A stretch of DNA of 64,000 nucleotides from Myxococcus terminator_A. GTDB lineage: Bacteria; Myxococcota; Myxococcia; Myxococcales; Myxococcaceae. Where the stretch lies: the NCBI GenBank assembly GCA_049194865.1, contig JBLZWL010000136.1, positions 1-64,000 on the forward strand, read 5' to 3'. This document shows positions 48,387-56,413 of the stretch, in pieces; within the stretch, counting starts at the first letter, position 1, and each line of letters opens with the position of its first letter. Position numbers and translations under genes: made by a program. A model generated the notes under the pieces. That model saw only the letters and a program-made list of their open reading frames with translations, ran no database searches and had not been told where the DNA came from.

Positions 48387-49703
48387 CTACTCGAGTGCGG
48401 CCTTGCCGTCCGGCTTGCGCTGGAAGCGATACAGCACGAAGCCGACAGCGAGGGCGATGGCCCCGGCGAGGAGGTTCTTTCGCTCGGCGCTCAGCGCGAA
48501 CACGACACACAGCGAGGCGGCGGCGATGGGAATCACCGGCCCCCCAGGGATGCGGAACGCATTGGCCGGCTGCTGGAGCTTGCGCCGCAGCACCGGCACC
48601 GCCACCGCCGTGCCGAAGTACGTGGCCAGTCGAGCCACCACGGAGAGCGTGGCGAGGACCTCGAACGAGCCGGAGAAGGCGAGCGGCAGCGCGATGGCGG
48701 TCTGCAGCAGGATGGCGAACATCGGAGTGCGGTAGCGCGGGTGCAGCGTGGCGAGCGCCGCCGGGCCGAAGCCGTCCTGCGCCAGCGCGTAGAGATAGCG
48801 CGGCCCCGCGAGCACCGTGTTGCTGTTGGTTCCGAGAATGGACAGCACTCCGCCCACCGTCATCAGGAGTCCGCCCCAGCCGCCGAGGAAGCGCGCGGCG
48901 GCATCCGCCAGGGGCGTCTTCGCGTCCACGACACCGGGCAGCGTGCCCAGGGCGACCCACTGCACCGCCGTGTAGATGAGCGTGACGACGCCAATCTGGA
49001 CGATGAGCGCGAAGGGAACGTCCCGGCGCGGATTCTTGAACTCACCGGCCGGCGCGGCGGTGTTCTCGAAACCCGCATAGGCGAACAGGAGCAGCAACAC
49101 GGCTGCGCCCAGGTTGCCCTCATTCTTCGCGACCACCGAAGTGGCCAGCGGGGTGGACACGAAGAAGATGCCCACGCCGATGAAGATGAGCAGCGGCACC
49201 GTCTTGGTGATGGCGAGGAACACGGCGGTCCGCGCGCCACCCTTCACGCCGAAGACGTTGATGGCGGTGAGCGCGAGCAGCGGAAGCGAGATGGCCAGCG
49301 CCTGGCCCACACCCTCGTTGGCACCGGGCCACAGGTAGCCGAGCGCGCGAGAGAATCCCACGGACAGCGAGGCCACCGACGAGACGCGGGCCAGCCACGT
49401 CATCCAACCCACCTGGAAGCCGACCAGCTCACCGAAGGCCTCGCGCGTGTAGAGGTACGCGCTGCCGGGCTTGTCGAAGTAGCTGGCGGCCTCCGCGAAA
49501 CACAGCACGAGCAGCAGCACGGCCAGTCCGGCGAGCACCACGGCGCCCGTGCTCGCGGAGCCGAGGTTGGCCGCCGCCGCGGCGGGCAGCAGATACACCC
49601 CGCTGCCGATGACGTCGTTGATGGAGAAGCCCACCAGCTCCCAGCGGGAGACCGCGCGCTTCATTCCAAGGTCTTGAGGCGTCGAATCGCTACCAGTCGT
49701 CAT
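48387..49703 (-). CDS. APC-family amino acid permease
   Basis: A 438-residue inner-membrane transporter with about 12 hydrophobic segments. The first helix has the APC substrate-site pattern GFSINDVIGSGVYLLPAAAAANLG (unwound GSGVY). FAYAGFENTAAPAGEFKNPRRDVP matches the helix 6 region and the conserved E-x-x-N-P-x-R-x-x-P motif following it. The substrate is probably an amino acid; specificity is not visible. ATG 49703 gives a short polar N-terminus as in the family. The RluA-type gene follows 66 bases downstream on the same strand. Confidence 0.92.
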   Translation of the reverse strand: MTTGSDSTPQDLGMKRAVSRWELVGFSINDVIGSGVYLLPAAAAANLGSASTGAVVLAGLAVLLLVLCFAEAASYFDKPGSAYLYTREAFGELVGFQVGWMTWLARVSSVASLSVGFSRALGYLWPGANEGVGQALAISLPLLALTAINVFGVKGGARTAVFLAITKTVPLLIFIGVGIFFVSTPLATSVVAKNEGNLGAAVLLLLFAYAGFENTAAPAGEFKNPRRDVPFALIVQIGVVTLIYTAVQWVALGTLPGVVDAKTPLADAAARFLGGWGGLLMTVGGVLSILGTNSNTVLAGPRYLYALAQDGFGPAALATLHPRYRTPMFAILLQTAIALPLAFSGSFEVLATLSVVARLATYFGTAVAVPVLRRKLQQPANAFRIPGGPVIPIAAASLCVVFALSAERKNLLAGAIALAVGFVLYRFQRKPDGKAALE

Positions 49704-49808
49704 GGTGGGGTGGGGGAGGCCGGGTGGACCTGACAGGGGCGACCACTGGAGCATACGCGGGGCGAAACCGCGAATCCGGTTCCTCCCGAGCCCCTCACCG
49801 AGCACGGC

Positions 49809-50933
49809 TCACGAGGTCAGCAGCAGCCGGCACCGCAGCCCGCCGTTTCGCACGGGCACGCTGCGCGCACCGGGCAGCTCCAGCGCCTTCACCAGCGCGG
49901 AGTCGTCCGGAACCAGCAGCGCCGCGCGCCAGCCCGCGAAGCCCTTGCGAACCGTGTTGCCGAGCGCGCGGTACAGGCCGGGCAGGTCATCGCCTTCACC
50001 CAGGCGCTTGCCATACGGCGGGTTCGCCACCAGCAACCCAGGCGCACCCGAGGGCGCCGTCAACGTGCGCAAATCCTTGCGCTCCAGCGAGAGCGTCATC
50101 CCCGCGCGCCGTGCATTCCTTCGCGCCGTGCCCAGCGAACCCGCGTTGATGTCAAAGCCATACACGGGCGCGCGAGGTGCCGACAGCGACTCCGCCTCCG
50201 CGCGCGCCTTGCGAGCGGCCCACGCGCTCGCGTCGAAGCCTGGGAAGGACTCGAAGGCGAAGCCATGCAGCAGGCCCGGAGCGCGGCGCAGGGACATCCA
50301 CGCGCCTTCCACCAGGAAGGTCCCAGAGCCACACATCGGGTCCACCAGCGGCTGCGTGCCGTCATACCCGGCCAGCATCAAGAGGCCCGCCGCGAGCGTC
50401 TCCCGCAGCGGCGCGCGGCTCACCTCTTGTCGATAACCCCGGCGATGCAGCGGCTCCCCGCTGGTGTCCGCGCTCACCGTGAAGTCGTTGCCCTCCACGC
50501 GGACCAGCAACGTGAGCCCTGGCCCACCTTCGTCGTCGAGCGGTCCCGCCCGGCCCACGTCGGCCAGCCCCCACGCCTTCGCCGCCGCCGAGAACACGAC
50601 GCCCTGACTCGGGACTCCCGCGCGGTGCAGCGTCACCGAGAGCCGGGGCGGCGCGCTCCGGTCCCACGTGCGTGACAGGTCCAGCCCGCGCAGGCCACGA
50701 ATCAGCGCCCCCTCGTCATCCGCGTGGAAGGTGCCCAGCCGCAGCAACACCCGGCTCGCGGTGCGCAAGCGCAGGTTGGCCTCCTGGTGCAGCCCGGGGG
50801 GCCCCTCGACTTCCACACCCCCTTCGACGAGGTAAGGCTCCCAGCCCAGCGCGGAGCACTCCGCCTCCAGCGCGGGCTCCAGTCCGGGAAGGGTGGACAC
50901 GTAGACATGTTCTCGGGCGCGGGCGGTCGTCAC
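49809..50933 (-). CDS. THUMP-type class I RNA methyltransferase (RlmL N-domain/TrmN-like)
   Basis: A 374-residue RNA methyltransferase. The N-terminal part has a THUMP/ferredoxin-like region (YVSTLPGLEPALEAECSALGW). The catalytic part has a SAM-site motif LVDPMCGSGTFLVEGA, VYGFDINAGSLGTARRNARRAG, and the N6-adenine/N2-guanine methyltransferase motif LLVANPPYGKRLGE. This corresponds to the guanine-N2 methyltransferase half of RlmL, or to TrmN. GTG 50933 is used; TTG 50972 is possible. It probably acts on 23S rRNA or tRNA. Confidence 0.88.
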   Translation of the reverse strand: MTTARAREHVYVSTLPGLEPALEAECSALGWEPYLVEGGVEVEGPPGLHQEANLRLRTASRVLLRLGTFHADDEGALIRGLRGLDLSRTWDRSAPPRLSVTLHRAGVPSQGVVFSAAAKAWGLADVGRAGPLDDEGGPGLTLLVRVEGNDFTVSADTSGEPLHRRGYRQEVSRAPLRETLAAGLLMLAGYDGTQPLVDPMCGSGTFLVEGAWMSLRRAPGLLHGFAFESFPGFDASAWAARKARAEAESLSAPRAPVYGFDINAGSLGTARRNARRAGMTLSLERKDLRTLTAPSGAPGLLVANPPYGKRLGEGDDLPGLYRALGNTVRKGFAGWRAALLVPDDSALVKALELPGARSVPVRNGGLRCRLLLTS

Positions 50934-50987
50934 GGGGGACCCCCATTGTCCGTGCTCCCATGGCGACCGCAACGCCTCATTGCGGAA

Positions 50988-51740
50988 TCACGGCGGCGAC
51001 GCGGCGGGGGGCTCGGCCTCCAGCGGCCTGGGCACCTGGGGTGCGTCATCCGCGTAGACGCCCCGGTACTCGGGGGGCAGGAGCCTCGCCACCCGACGCA
51101 TCATCGCGTCCACCAGCGCCTGCCTCGGGTCCTCCGCGCCAGCGACCTCGGGCTCCAGGTCCTCCATGCGGAACGCGGGGCCCACCCGCACGCGGACGTG
51201 GGCGTGATACAGCTGCTCGCCGCCCATGTCCGAGTCGTTGATGGGCATCAACTTCTCCGTCCCCATCAGCGCCACCGGCACCACCGGGGCACCCGCGCGC
51301 TTGGCGATGAGCGACACGCCCTTCTTCGCCTGTTGCAGCGCGCCATTCCGGCTGCGCGCACCCTCGGGGAAGATGAGCACCGAGTCGCCGCCCTTGAGCG
51401 TCTCCACCGCCCGGCGCACCGCCTCGATGTCCGGCGAGTTGGGCTTGATGGCGATGGTGTCCATCACCTCCGAGGCCAGCCGCGTCATCACCGTGCTCTG
51501 GAGCTTCACTCCCGCCAGGAAGTACAGCTTCCGGGGGCGGAACGCGCGGAACAGCGTGAAGCCATCCGCGTTGGACAGGTGGTTGCAGATGTAGAGGCAG
51601 GGCACGTCGGGGATGTTGCCCCGGCCCTCCACGACTTCGTCCGCCAGCGCATCCCACACGCCGTCCATCAAGGTGCGCACCACGTGGCGCCGGACACCTT
51701 CCGGCAGTCGGGCCATCAGGGAGAAGAGAATGCGGAGCAC
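50988..51740 (-). CDS. 1-acyl-sn-glycerol-3-phosphate acyltransferase-like protein (PlsC family)
   Basis: A 250-residue acyltransferase with the family motifs CNHLSNADGF (HX4D), FPEGARSRNG and APVVPVALMGTEKL. It probably acylates lysophosphatidate or a related lipid at the inner membrane. The open frame extends to 51842, but GTG 51740 has a GGAGG ten bases upstream and is preferred; ATG 51779 and GTG 51842 lack such a site. The C-terminal 20 residues are Pro/Ala-rich. It is upstream of the RlmL-like gene with a 54-base gap. Confidence 0.88.
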   Translation of the reverse strand: MLRILFSLMARLPEGVRRHVVRTLMDGVWDALADEVVEGRGNIPDVPCLYICNHLSNADGFTLFRAFRPRKLYFLAGVKLQSTVMTRLASEVMDTIAIKPNSPDIEAVRRAVETLKGGDSVLIFPEGARSRNGALQQAKKGVSLIAKRAGAPVVPVALMGTEKLMPINDSDMGGEQLYHAHVRVRVGPAFRMEDLEPEVAGAEDPRQALVDAMMRRVARLLPPEYRGVYADDAPQVPRPLEAEPPAASPP

Positions 51741-52042
51741 GGGTCGTTCGCCTCCACTGCGGGGACGGCCCAAGAGCATGGACCGGCCGGAGTTCTGGCG
51801 TCCGACCACCGCCGCCAGGGCTTCAGCGCCGCCACTGGCCACCAGAAGATGTAGTCCCGCGACGACTCCAGGTCAGTGCTCACGCAAAGCCCCCCACCTG
51901 CCCGCAAGCCGTCCCGTCGTGCAGCCAACGGTCCGGACCGACTCCGGGGCCAGACCACCCCTCCCGCGTGTCACGAACCGATGACCCCGGGACGCTCGAA
52001 CCCATCGGCGAGGACCCTGGGTTTGCGCTAAGGGAGGAAAAC
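51741..52042. other. Intergenic region, plsC-like to flavin reductase-like gene
   Basis: About 300 bases between divergent genes. The left part could code for an N-terminal extension of the acyltransferase if an upstream start is used. The rest presumably carries the two promoters. No inverted repeat or recognisable promoter consensus was seen. Confidence 0.4.
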
Positions 52043-52933
52043 ATGAGCGCCGCCGAATCCACCCTCTCGCGCAGCAGGAAGCCCGTGGAGTACGAGGTCA
52101 CCGTCGCCCACGTGCGGATGGACACGCACGATACGGCAACGCTCTTCCTCGACTTCGGGGAGCCCCGTCCGGACTACAAGGCCGGCCAGTTCATCAACAT
52201 CGACCCGCACCAGTTCCACGCGCTCGGGCGCCTGTCCGCCTACCTGCAGGAACAAAAGGGGCGCAAGGAGCCCCAGCGCTCGTACTCGCTGGCCTCCGCG
52301 CCTCACGAGCCTCACGTGGCCATCACCGTGAAGGACGAGGAGTTCATCCCCGGCCTCACCCGCTACCCGCCGCTCTTGTCCCCGTTCCTCGTCCACGGGC
52401 GGCTCACCGGCGCGCGCCTCAAGGTGCTGGGCTTCATGGGCCCCTATGTGCTGCCGGAGGACGTGGACCAGCGCACGGACCATGTCGTCCACCTGGTGGC
52501 CGGCTCCGGCGCGGTGCCCAACTTCGGCATCCTCAAGGACGCGCTCCACCGCGACCTCAAGGTCCGCCACACCTTCGTCATGTCCAACAAGACGTGGGGT
52601 GACGTGCTCTACCGGGACGAGCTGGAGGCGCTGGCGAGCCAGCACCCGGGCCGCGTCCGGCTGGTGCACACGCTCACCCGCGAGCTGGACGAGTCGCGCT
52701 TCGGCGCCGACGTGCGCAAGGGCCGCGTCCATCTTGCCTTGCTGGAAGAGCTCATCCCGGACCACGCCACGTGCCTCGTCTACGCGTGCGGCCCCGCGAT
52801 TACTCCGTGGGACCGCCGCAAGGCGCTGGAGACGCGCACGCCGGCCACGCCGCGCTTCATGGAGACGGTGCTCGGCCACCTGCACGCGCTCGGCATCGAC
52901 GACAAGCGAATCAGGCGGGAAACCTACGGTTAG
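52043..52933 (+). CDS. Ferredoxin reductase-type FAD/NAD(P)-binding oxidoreductase
   Basis: A 296-residue FNR-fold flavoprotein. FAD contacts: RSYSLAS, after YKAGQFINID. NAD(P) contacts: HLVAGSGAVPNFGILKDALH and LVYACGPAITPWD. There is no 2Fe-2S ferredoxin domain, unlike PaaE- or KshB-type reductases, so a separate electron carrier is needed. ATG 52043 has an excellent AGGGAGGA seven bases upstream. The 3' end overlaps the convergent histidine kinase gene by 23 bases. The physiological partner is unknown; the chain is similar in layout to BoxA/PaaE-like reductases minus the iron-sulfur part. Confidence 0.85.
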   Translation: MSAAESTLSRSRKPVEYEVTVAHVRMDTHDTATLFLDFGEPRPDYKAGQFINIDPHQFHALGRLSAYLQEQKGRKEPQRSYSLASAPHEPHVAITVKDEEFIPGLTRYPPLLSPFLVHGRLTGARLKVLGFMGPYVLPEDVDQRTDHVVHLVAGSGAVPNFGILKDALHRDLKVRHTFVMSNKTWGDVLYRDELEALASQHPGRVRLVHTLTRELDESRFGADVRKGRVHLALLEELIPDHATCLVYACGPAITPWDRRKALETRTPATPRFMETVLGHLHALGIDDKRIRRETYG

Positions 52934-54551
52934 ACTCCAGCGGGAGCAGCACCTCGAAGCGAGCGCCCCGCTTTGGCCGGCCGCTCGCGTGCACCTGCCC
53001 GCCGTGCGCGAGCACCACGCGCTTGACGATGGCGAGCCCCAGGCCCCGCCCGTTGGCGCGCGTGAGGAAGAAGGGCTCGAAGACGCGGCGCGGGTCCACG
53101 TCGGGGATGCCCGGGCCCTCGTCCTCCACCACCAGCCTCACGCCTCCCTCCACCGGCTCCACGTTCAGCCGCACGCGCCCACCCGGCGGTGAGGCCTGCA
53201 CCGCGTTGCGCACCAGGTGCGTCGCCGCGAGCTGGAGCAGCGTCTCATCGCCCATGATTTCGGGCGTGTCCGGCGCTTCGTCCACGGTAAAGCGCAGCGT
53301 GGGCGCGTCCGGTGGACCATGGAGCTGGCCCAGCGCGCGCCGCACCAGCTCACCCAGGTGCACGGGACGCGGGCGCGGCTCCAGCGGGCGCACCACGTCC
53401 AGCAAGTCCCGGACGATGTCCTCCAGCCGGATGGCCTCTTCCTCCAGCATGCCCACCGCGGCCTGCCCCGTGGGGCCCAGGTGCGCCTCGCGGCGCAGCA
53501 CCGCCACCGCGTTGAGGATGGCGCCGAGCGGATTGCGCACCTCGTGCGCCACCACGCCCGCGGCCTCGCCGAGCACCGTCAGCCGCTCCTGGGCCACCAG
53601 CTCCTCCTGGAGCCGCGTCACCTCGCCCAGGCGCTCCGCCGCCATGCGGTGGTGACGCACGTTCTCGAGCGCGGCCCCGAGCAGCTGCGCGAACAACTCC
53701 AGCGTGCTCGCGGAGGAGGGCGTGAGGTCCAGGCCCTGCGCGGTGAGGATGCCGAAGGGCTGGCCCTCCACGAAGATGGGCGCGTCCAGGGCGCGGATGC
53801 CGGGCGGATAGGCGCGCCGGATGTCCTCGAAGACCTCGCTGGTGTGGATGCGGTGGGCCGCGCCGAGCGCGTCCTGATGGAAGGCCGCCTTGCGCCGCGC
53901 GAGCACCTCCGCCAGGTGCGGCAGGGTGTCGAGAGGCATGCGGACCTCGGAGATCGGCATGCCGTAGTTGCGCTCGGCCAGCGCGACGATGGCGGGCTGC
54001 TGCCGCATGGGCCCGTGCCGGAACGTGTTTCCTTCCACCAGGAGGATGGCGGAATAGAAGCCCTGGCGGTGGACGGCCTCGATGGCTGTCTCGAGGACCT
54101 CGTGCTCGTCGCGCGCGCGCAGCATGTCCGCGGAGGCGGCGGCCAGCGCCTCGGTGAGCCGGCGCGTGGTGTCCATCCCCGCCGCGTCGTGCATCAGGAC
54201 CACCGTCTCGTCCGGCGCGGCGCCCGGCGAATAGGTCACCGTCACCGTGTGCTCCCGCCCGTCCGCGCCCCGAAGGCGCATCCACAGCGGATGCTCCGGA
54301 CGGTTTCCGTCACGGGTGACCGCCTCGTGCACCGCCTCCACCCAGCCACGCTCGACGGGGGCGGCGCGGGCGATGAGCACCGAGACGGGCGTGGCCTTCA
54401 GCTCCTCGAGGCAGATTCCCAGCAGGGCCGCCATGGCCACGTTGGCGAACACCACCTCATCTCCCCGGACGACCGACGCGGGGGTGGGCAGCCCTTCGAG
54501 CAACCAGTAGGCAGGCGGTGCGGCGGAGGCGTCGGCGGGCACGGAAGTCAT
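52911..54551 (-). CDS. Soluble PAS-GAF sensor histidine kinase
   Basis: A 546-residue kinase without membrane segments. A PAS domain occupies about residues 10-125 (LLEGLPTPASVVRGDEVVFANVAMAALLG). A GAF domain lies at about 140-300 (EHEVLETAIEAVHRQGFYSAILLVEG, FVEGQPFGILTAQG). The dimerisation/phosphotransfer domain has GVVAHEVRNPLGAILNAV. The ATPase domain has HLVRNAVQASPPGGRVRL, DEGPGIP, FEPFFLTRANGRGLGLAIVKRV and GGQVHASGRPKRGARFEVLLPL. It is an orphan kinase with no receiver gene directly adjacent. ATG 54551 is chosen; the longer frame upstream covers the micropeptide region. Confidence 0.92.
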   Translation of the reverse strand: MTSVPADASAAPPAYWLLEGLPTPASVVRGDEVVFANVAMAALLGICLEELKATPVSVLIARAAPVERGWVEAVHEAVTRDGNRPEHPLWMRLRGADGREHTVTVTYSPGAAPDETVVLMHDAAGMDTTRRLTEALAAASADMLRARDEHEVLETAIEAVHRQGFYSAILLVEGNTFRHGPMRQQPAIVALAERNYGMPISEVRMPLDTLPHLAEVLARRKAAFHQDALGAAHRIHTSEVFEDIRRAYPPGIRALDAPIFVEGQPFGILTAQGLDLTPSSASTLELFAQLLGAALENVRHHRMAAERLGEVTRLQEELVAQERLTVLGEAAGVVAHEVRNPLGAILNAVAVLRREAHLGPTGQAAVGMLEEEAIRLEDIVRDLLDVVRPLEPRPRPVHLGELVRRALGQLHGPPDAPTLRFTVDEAPDTPEIMGDETLLQLAATHLVRNAVQASPPGGRVRLNVEPVEGGVRLVVEDEGPGIPDVDPRRVFEPFFLTRANGRGLGLAIVKRVVLAHGGQVHASGRPKRGARFEVLLPLESNRRFPA

Positions 54552-54647
54552 CCTGGCTGACGGCGAGAGGGCGCCGGGAGGGGGATGCAATCGATTTCGA
54601 GGTGTCCCGTAGGAAAGGGGGAGGGGACACAGCGAAGGATGGACACC

Positions 54648-54758
54648 ATGAACTTCATGAATGTGATGGGCCGCGATGACCTGGAGCTCAAGGCGGTGAT
54701 GGCGGTGATGGCGGCTTTCGTGATGACCGGGGCCGTGTTCTTCGGTCAGCTGATGTAG
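54648..54758 (+). CDS. Met-rich single-span membrane micropeptide
   Basis: A 36-codon frame (39 if ATG 54639 is used), starting MNFMNVMGRDD and followed by one hydrophobic helix (AVMAVMAAFVMTGAVFFGQLM). Seven of 36 residues are methionine. ATG 54648 has GAAGGA eight bases upstream, and 54639 has a purine-rich stretch further up. The frame ends in TAG, 30 bases before the convergent PilZ gene stop. It lies in an otherwise unexplained 238-base gap between two minus-strand genes. No family was recognised. Confidence 0.55.
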   Translation: MNFMNVMGRDDLELKAVMAVMAAFVMTGAVFFGQLM

Positions 54759-54788
54759 CAAGCCGCCCGGAGCGGGACTGCTTTTCGC

Positions 54789-55946
54789 TCAGGGCTTCTT
54801 CGGGGGCTTGCGGCTCACGAACTGCTGGATGAAATCCCGCTCCTCCTTACGGAGGCTGCTGAGCCGCAACCCATAACCTCGCGGGTTCTTGCCGTCCTCC
54901 AGCGAGTTCTCCCAGATGACGGAGCTTCGCAGCGTCATCACGCGCGAGGGGTCATCGAACCGCAGCGTCAGCTCCACCAGGGTGCCCAGCCGCAGCGGCT
55001 TGTCCGTGGCGATGAAGAGGCCGCCGGAGGAGAGGTTGATGATGCGGTGGTCCGTGAAGATGCCGGTGTTCTGCATCGACACCTTCACGTCCGCGTGGAT
55101 GCGATCATCCGTGCGGCGCTCCAGACCCACGAACTCCGCGCTGGAATAGGTGGGCGCTGCCGCGACCTTGCGCAGCGGCGCCGCGGGCGGCGGAGGCGCG
55201 GGCGGCGGCAGCGTGTGCGTGCGCTGCACCGGCGGCGGGCGCGGCGCGGCGGGCGCGGCCGTCGCGTGCATCACCGGCGGCGGCGGACGGGCCGGCATCA
55301 CCGGCTGGGGCGGGGGAGCGACGGGTTGCGGCGCAACGGCCATGGCCTGCGGCGCGACGGCGGGAACCCGCGCGGCCACGGGCGGCGCCATGATGGGCGC
55401 CACCGAGGCCACGGCCGGCGGCGGCGGGGGTGGCAGCGGCCCGTCCATGTCCAGCCGGGGAGGCAGCGGCCGCTCCTGCTGGTAGGCGCCCTGCGCGTGG
55501 AGCACCTCCATTTCGCGCATGCAGCGAGACAGGAAGTCGAAGATCTCCGCCGACACCGTGCGCAGCTCCGGATGCGTGTCCGGCGACAGGTGCTCGGGCG
55601 AGAAGCGCTTGGCCATGCGGAAGAAGGCCAGCCGCACCTCATCCAGGCTCGCGGTCGGCTTGGCGCCGAAGACCTCGTGGGGCGGCAGGTTCTGCAAGCC
55701 CCGGAGCTGGGTGCGCAGGCGCTCGGCCTGCTGTTGCTCCATGGCGGGCGACGGCCGCGCGGTGAAGAGGTCGCGCAGCTCCGGCAGCTCCTGGACGGCC
55801 ACCCACTGGGTGCCGTCCCGAGAAGCGCGCACGGCGGCCTTGAGCCGCCCGGAGGAGATGAGCTCTCGAAGGGCCTGGAGGGCGAGCGGGCCCAACACGC
55901 GGCCCAGGTTGTCCGCTACCCAGTAACCCACAGCAGGAGACGACAC
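54789..55946 (-). CDS. GYF_2 / degenerate J-like / PilZ fusion protein
   Basis: A 385-residue cytoplasmic protein. Residues 1-70 resemble GYF_2 (YWVADNLGRVLGPLALQALRELISSG, WVAVQEL). Residues 90-165 look like a degenerate J domain (PPHEVFGAKPTASLDEVRLAFFRMAKRFSPEHL, with the HPD loop replaced by SPE). A Pro/Ala-rich linker of roughly 110 residues follows. The C-terminal PilZ domain has RRTDDR (RxxxR) and NLSSGGLF (NxSxxG), the c-di-GMP-binding motifs. GTG 55946 has AGAGGTG seven bases upstream. It lies 16 bases downstream of a receiver gene, suggesting joint signalling. Confidence 0.78.
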   Translation of the reverse strand: MSSPAVGYWVADNLGRVLGPLALQALRELISSGRLKAAVRASRDGTQWVAVQELPELRDLFTARPSPAMEQQQAERLRTQLRGLQNLPPHEVFGAKPTASLDEVRLAFFRMAKRFSPEHLSPDTHPELRTVSAEIFDFLSRCMREMEVLHAQGAYQQERPLPPRLDMDGPLPPPPPPAVASVAPIMAPPVAARVPAVAPQAMAVAPQPVAPPPQPVMPARPPPPVMHATAAPAAPRPPPVQRTHTLPPPAPPPPAAPLRKVAAAPTYSSAEFVGLERRTDDRIHADVKVSMQNTGIFTDHRIINLSSGGLFIATDKPLRLGTLVELTLRFDDPSRVMTLRSSVIWENSLEDGKNPRGYGLRLSSLRKEERDFIQQFVSRKPPKKP

Positions 55947-55962
55947 GCAGACACCTCTGAAG

Positions 55963-56337
55963 TCAGTGAGCGAGCGCCTGGCGCACGGCCGAGGCGATTT
56001 CCAGCGGATGGAAGGGCTTTCCCACGAAGCCCACCGCGCCCGCGGCCATGGCCTGCTCCACGACGGGCTCGGCATCCATGCTGCTGATGACGAGCACGCG
56101 CGTGCCGGGCGACACCTGCTTGATGGCGCCCAGGACCTCCAGCCCGCTCTTCTTCGGCATGAACAGGTCCAGGAACATCACCGCGGGCTGCTCGCGCGCT
56201 GCCACCGCGAGGCCTTCCTCTCCGTCCGCGGCCTCGAGCAACCGCAGCTCGATGCCCGTGTCGGCGATGACGTCCTTGAGGATGCGGCGCACGAAGCTGT
56301 CGTCGTCGACGAGCAGCAGTGTCGGGGTGTCGGACAT
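55963..56337 (-). CDS. Single-domain response regulator
   Basis: A 124-residue receiver domain: LLLVDDDSFVRRILKDVI, phosphoacceptor aspartate in VMFLDLFMPKKSG, VLVISSMDAE and VGKPFHPLEIASAV. It has no output domain. It is followed at 16 bases by the GYF_2/PilZ gene and is probably co-transcribed with it, making that protein a candidate partner. ATG 56337 starts directly before the receiver. Confidence 0.93.
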   Translation of the reverse strand: MSDTPTLLLVDDDSFVRRILKDVIADTGIELRLLEAADGEEGLAVAAREQPAVMFLDLFMPKKSGLEVLGAIKQVSPGTRVLVISSMDAEPVVEQAMAAGAVGFVGKPFHPLEIASAVRQALAH

Positions 56338-56413
56338 GGCACCGCATGATACTTGGACCGCGCAACATCCGCGCGAGGACCTGGAGTGCCTGCCTGCCTT
56401 TTTAGGTTAAGGG

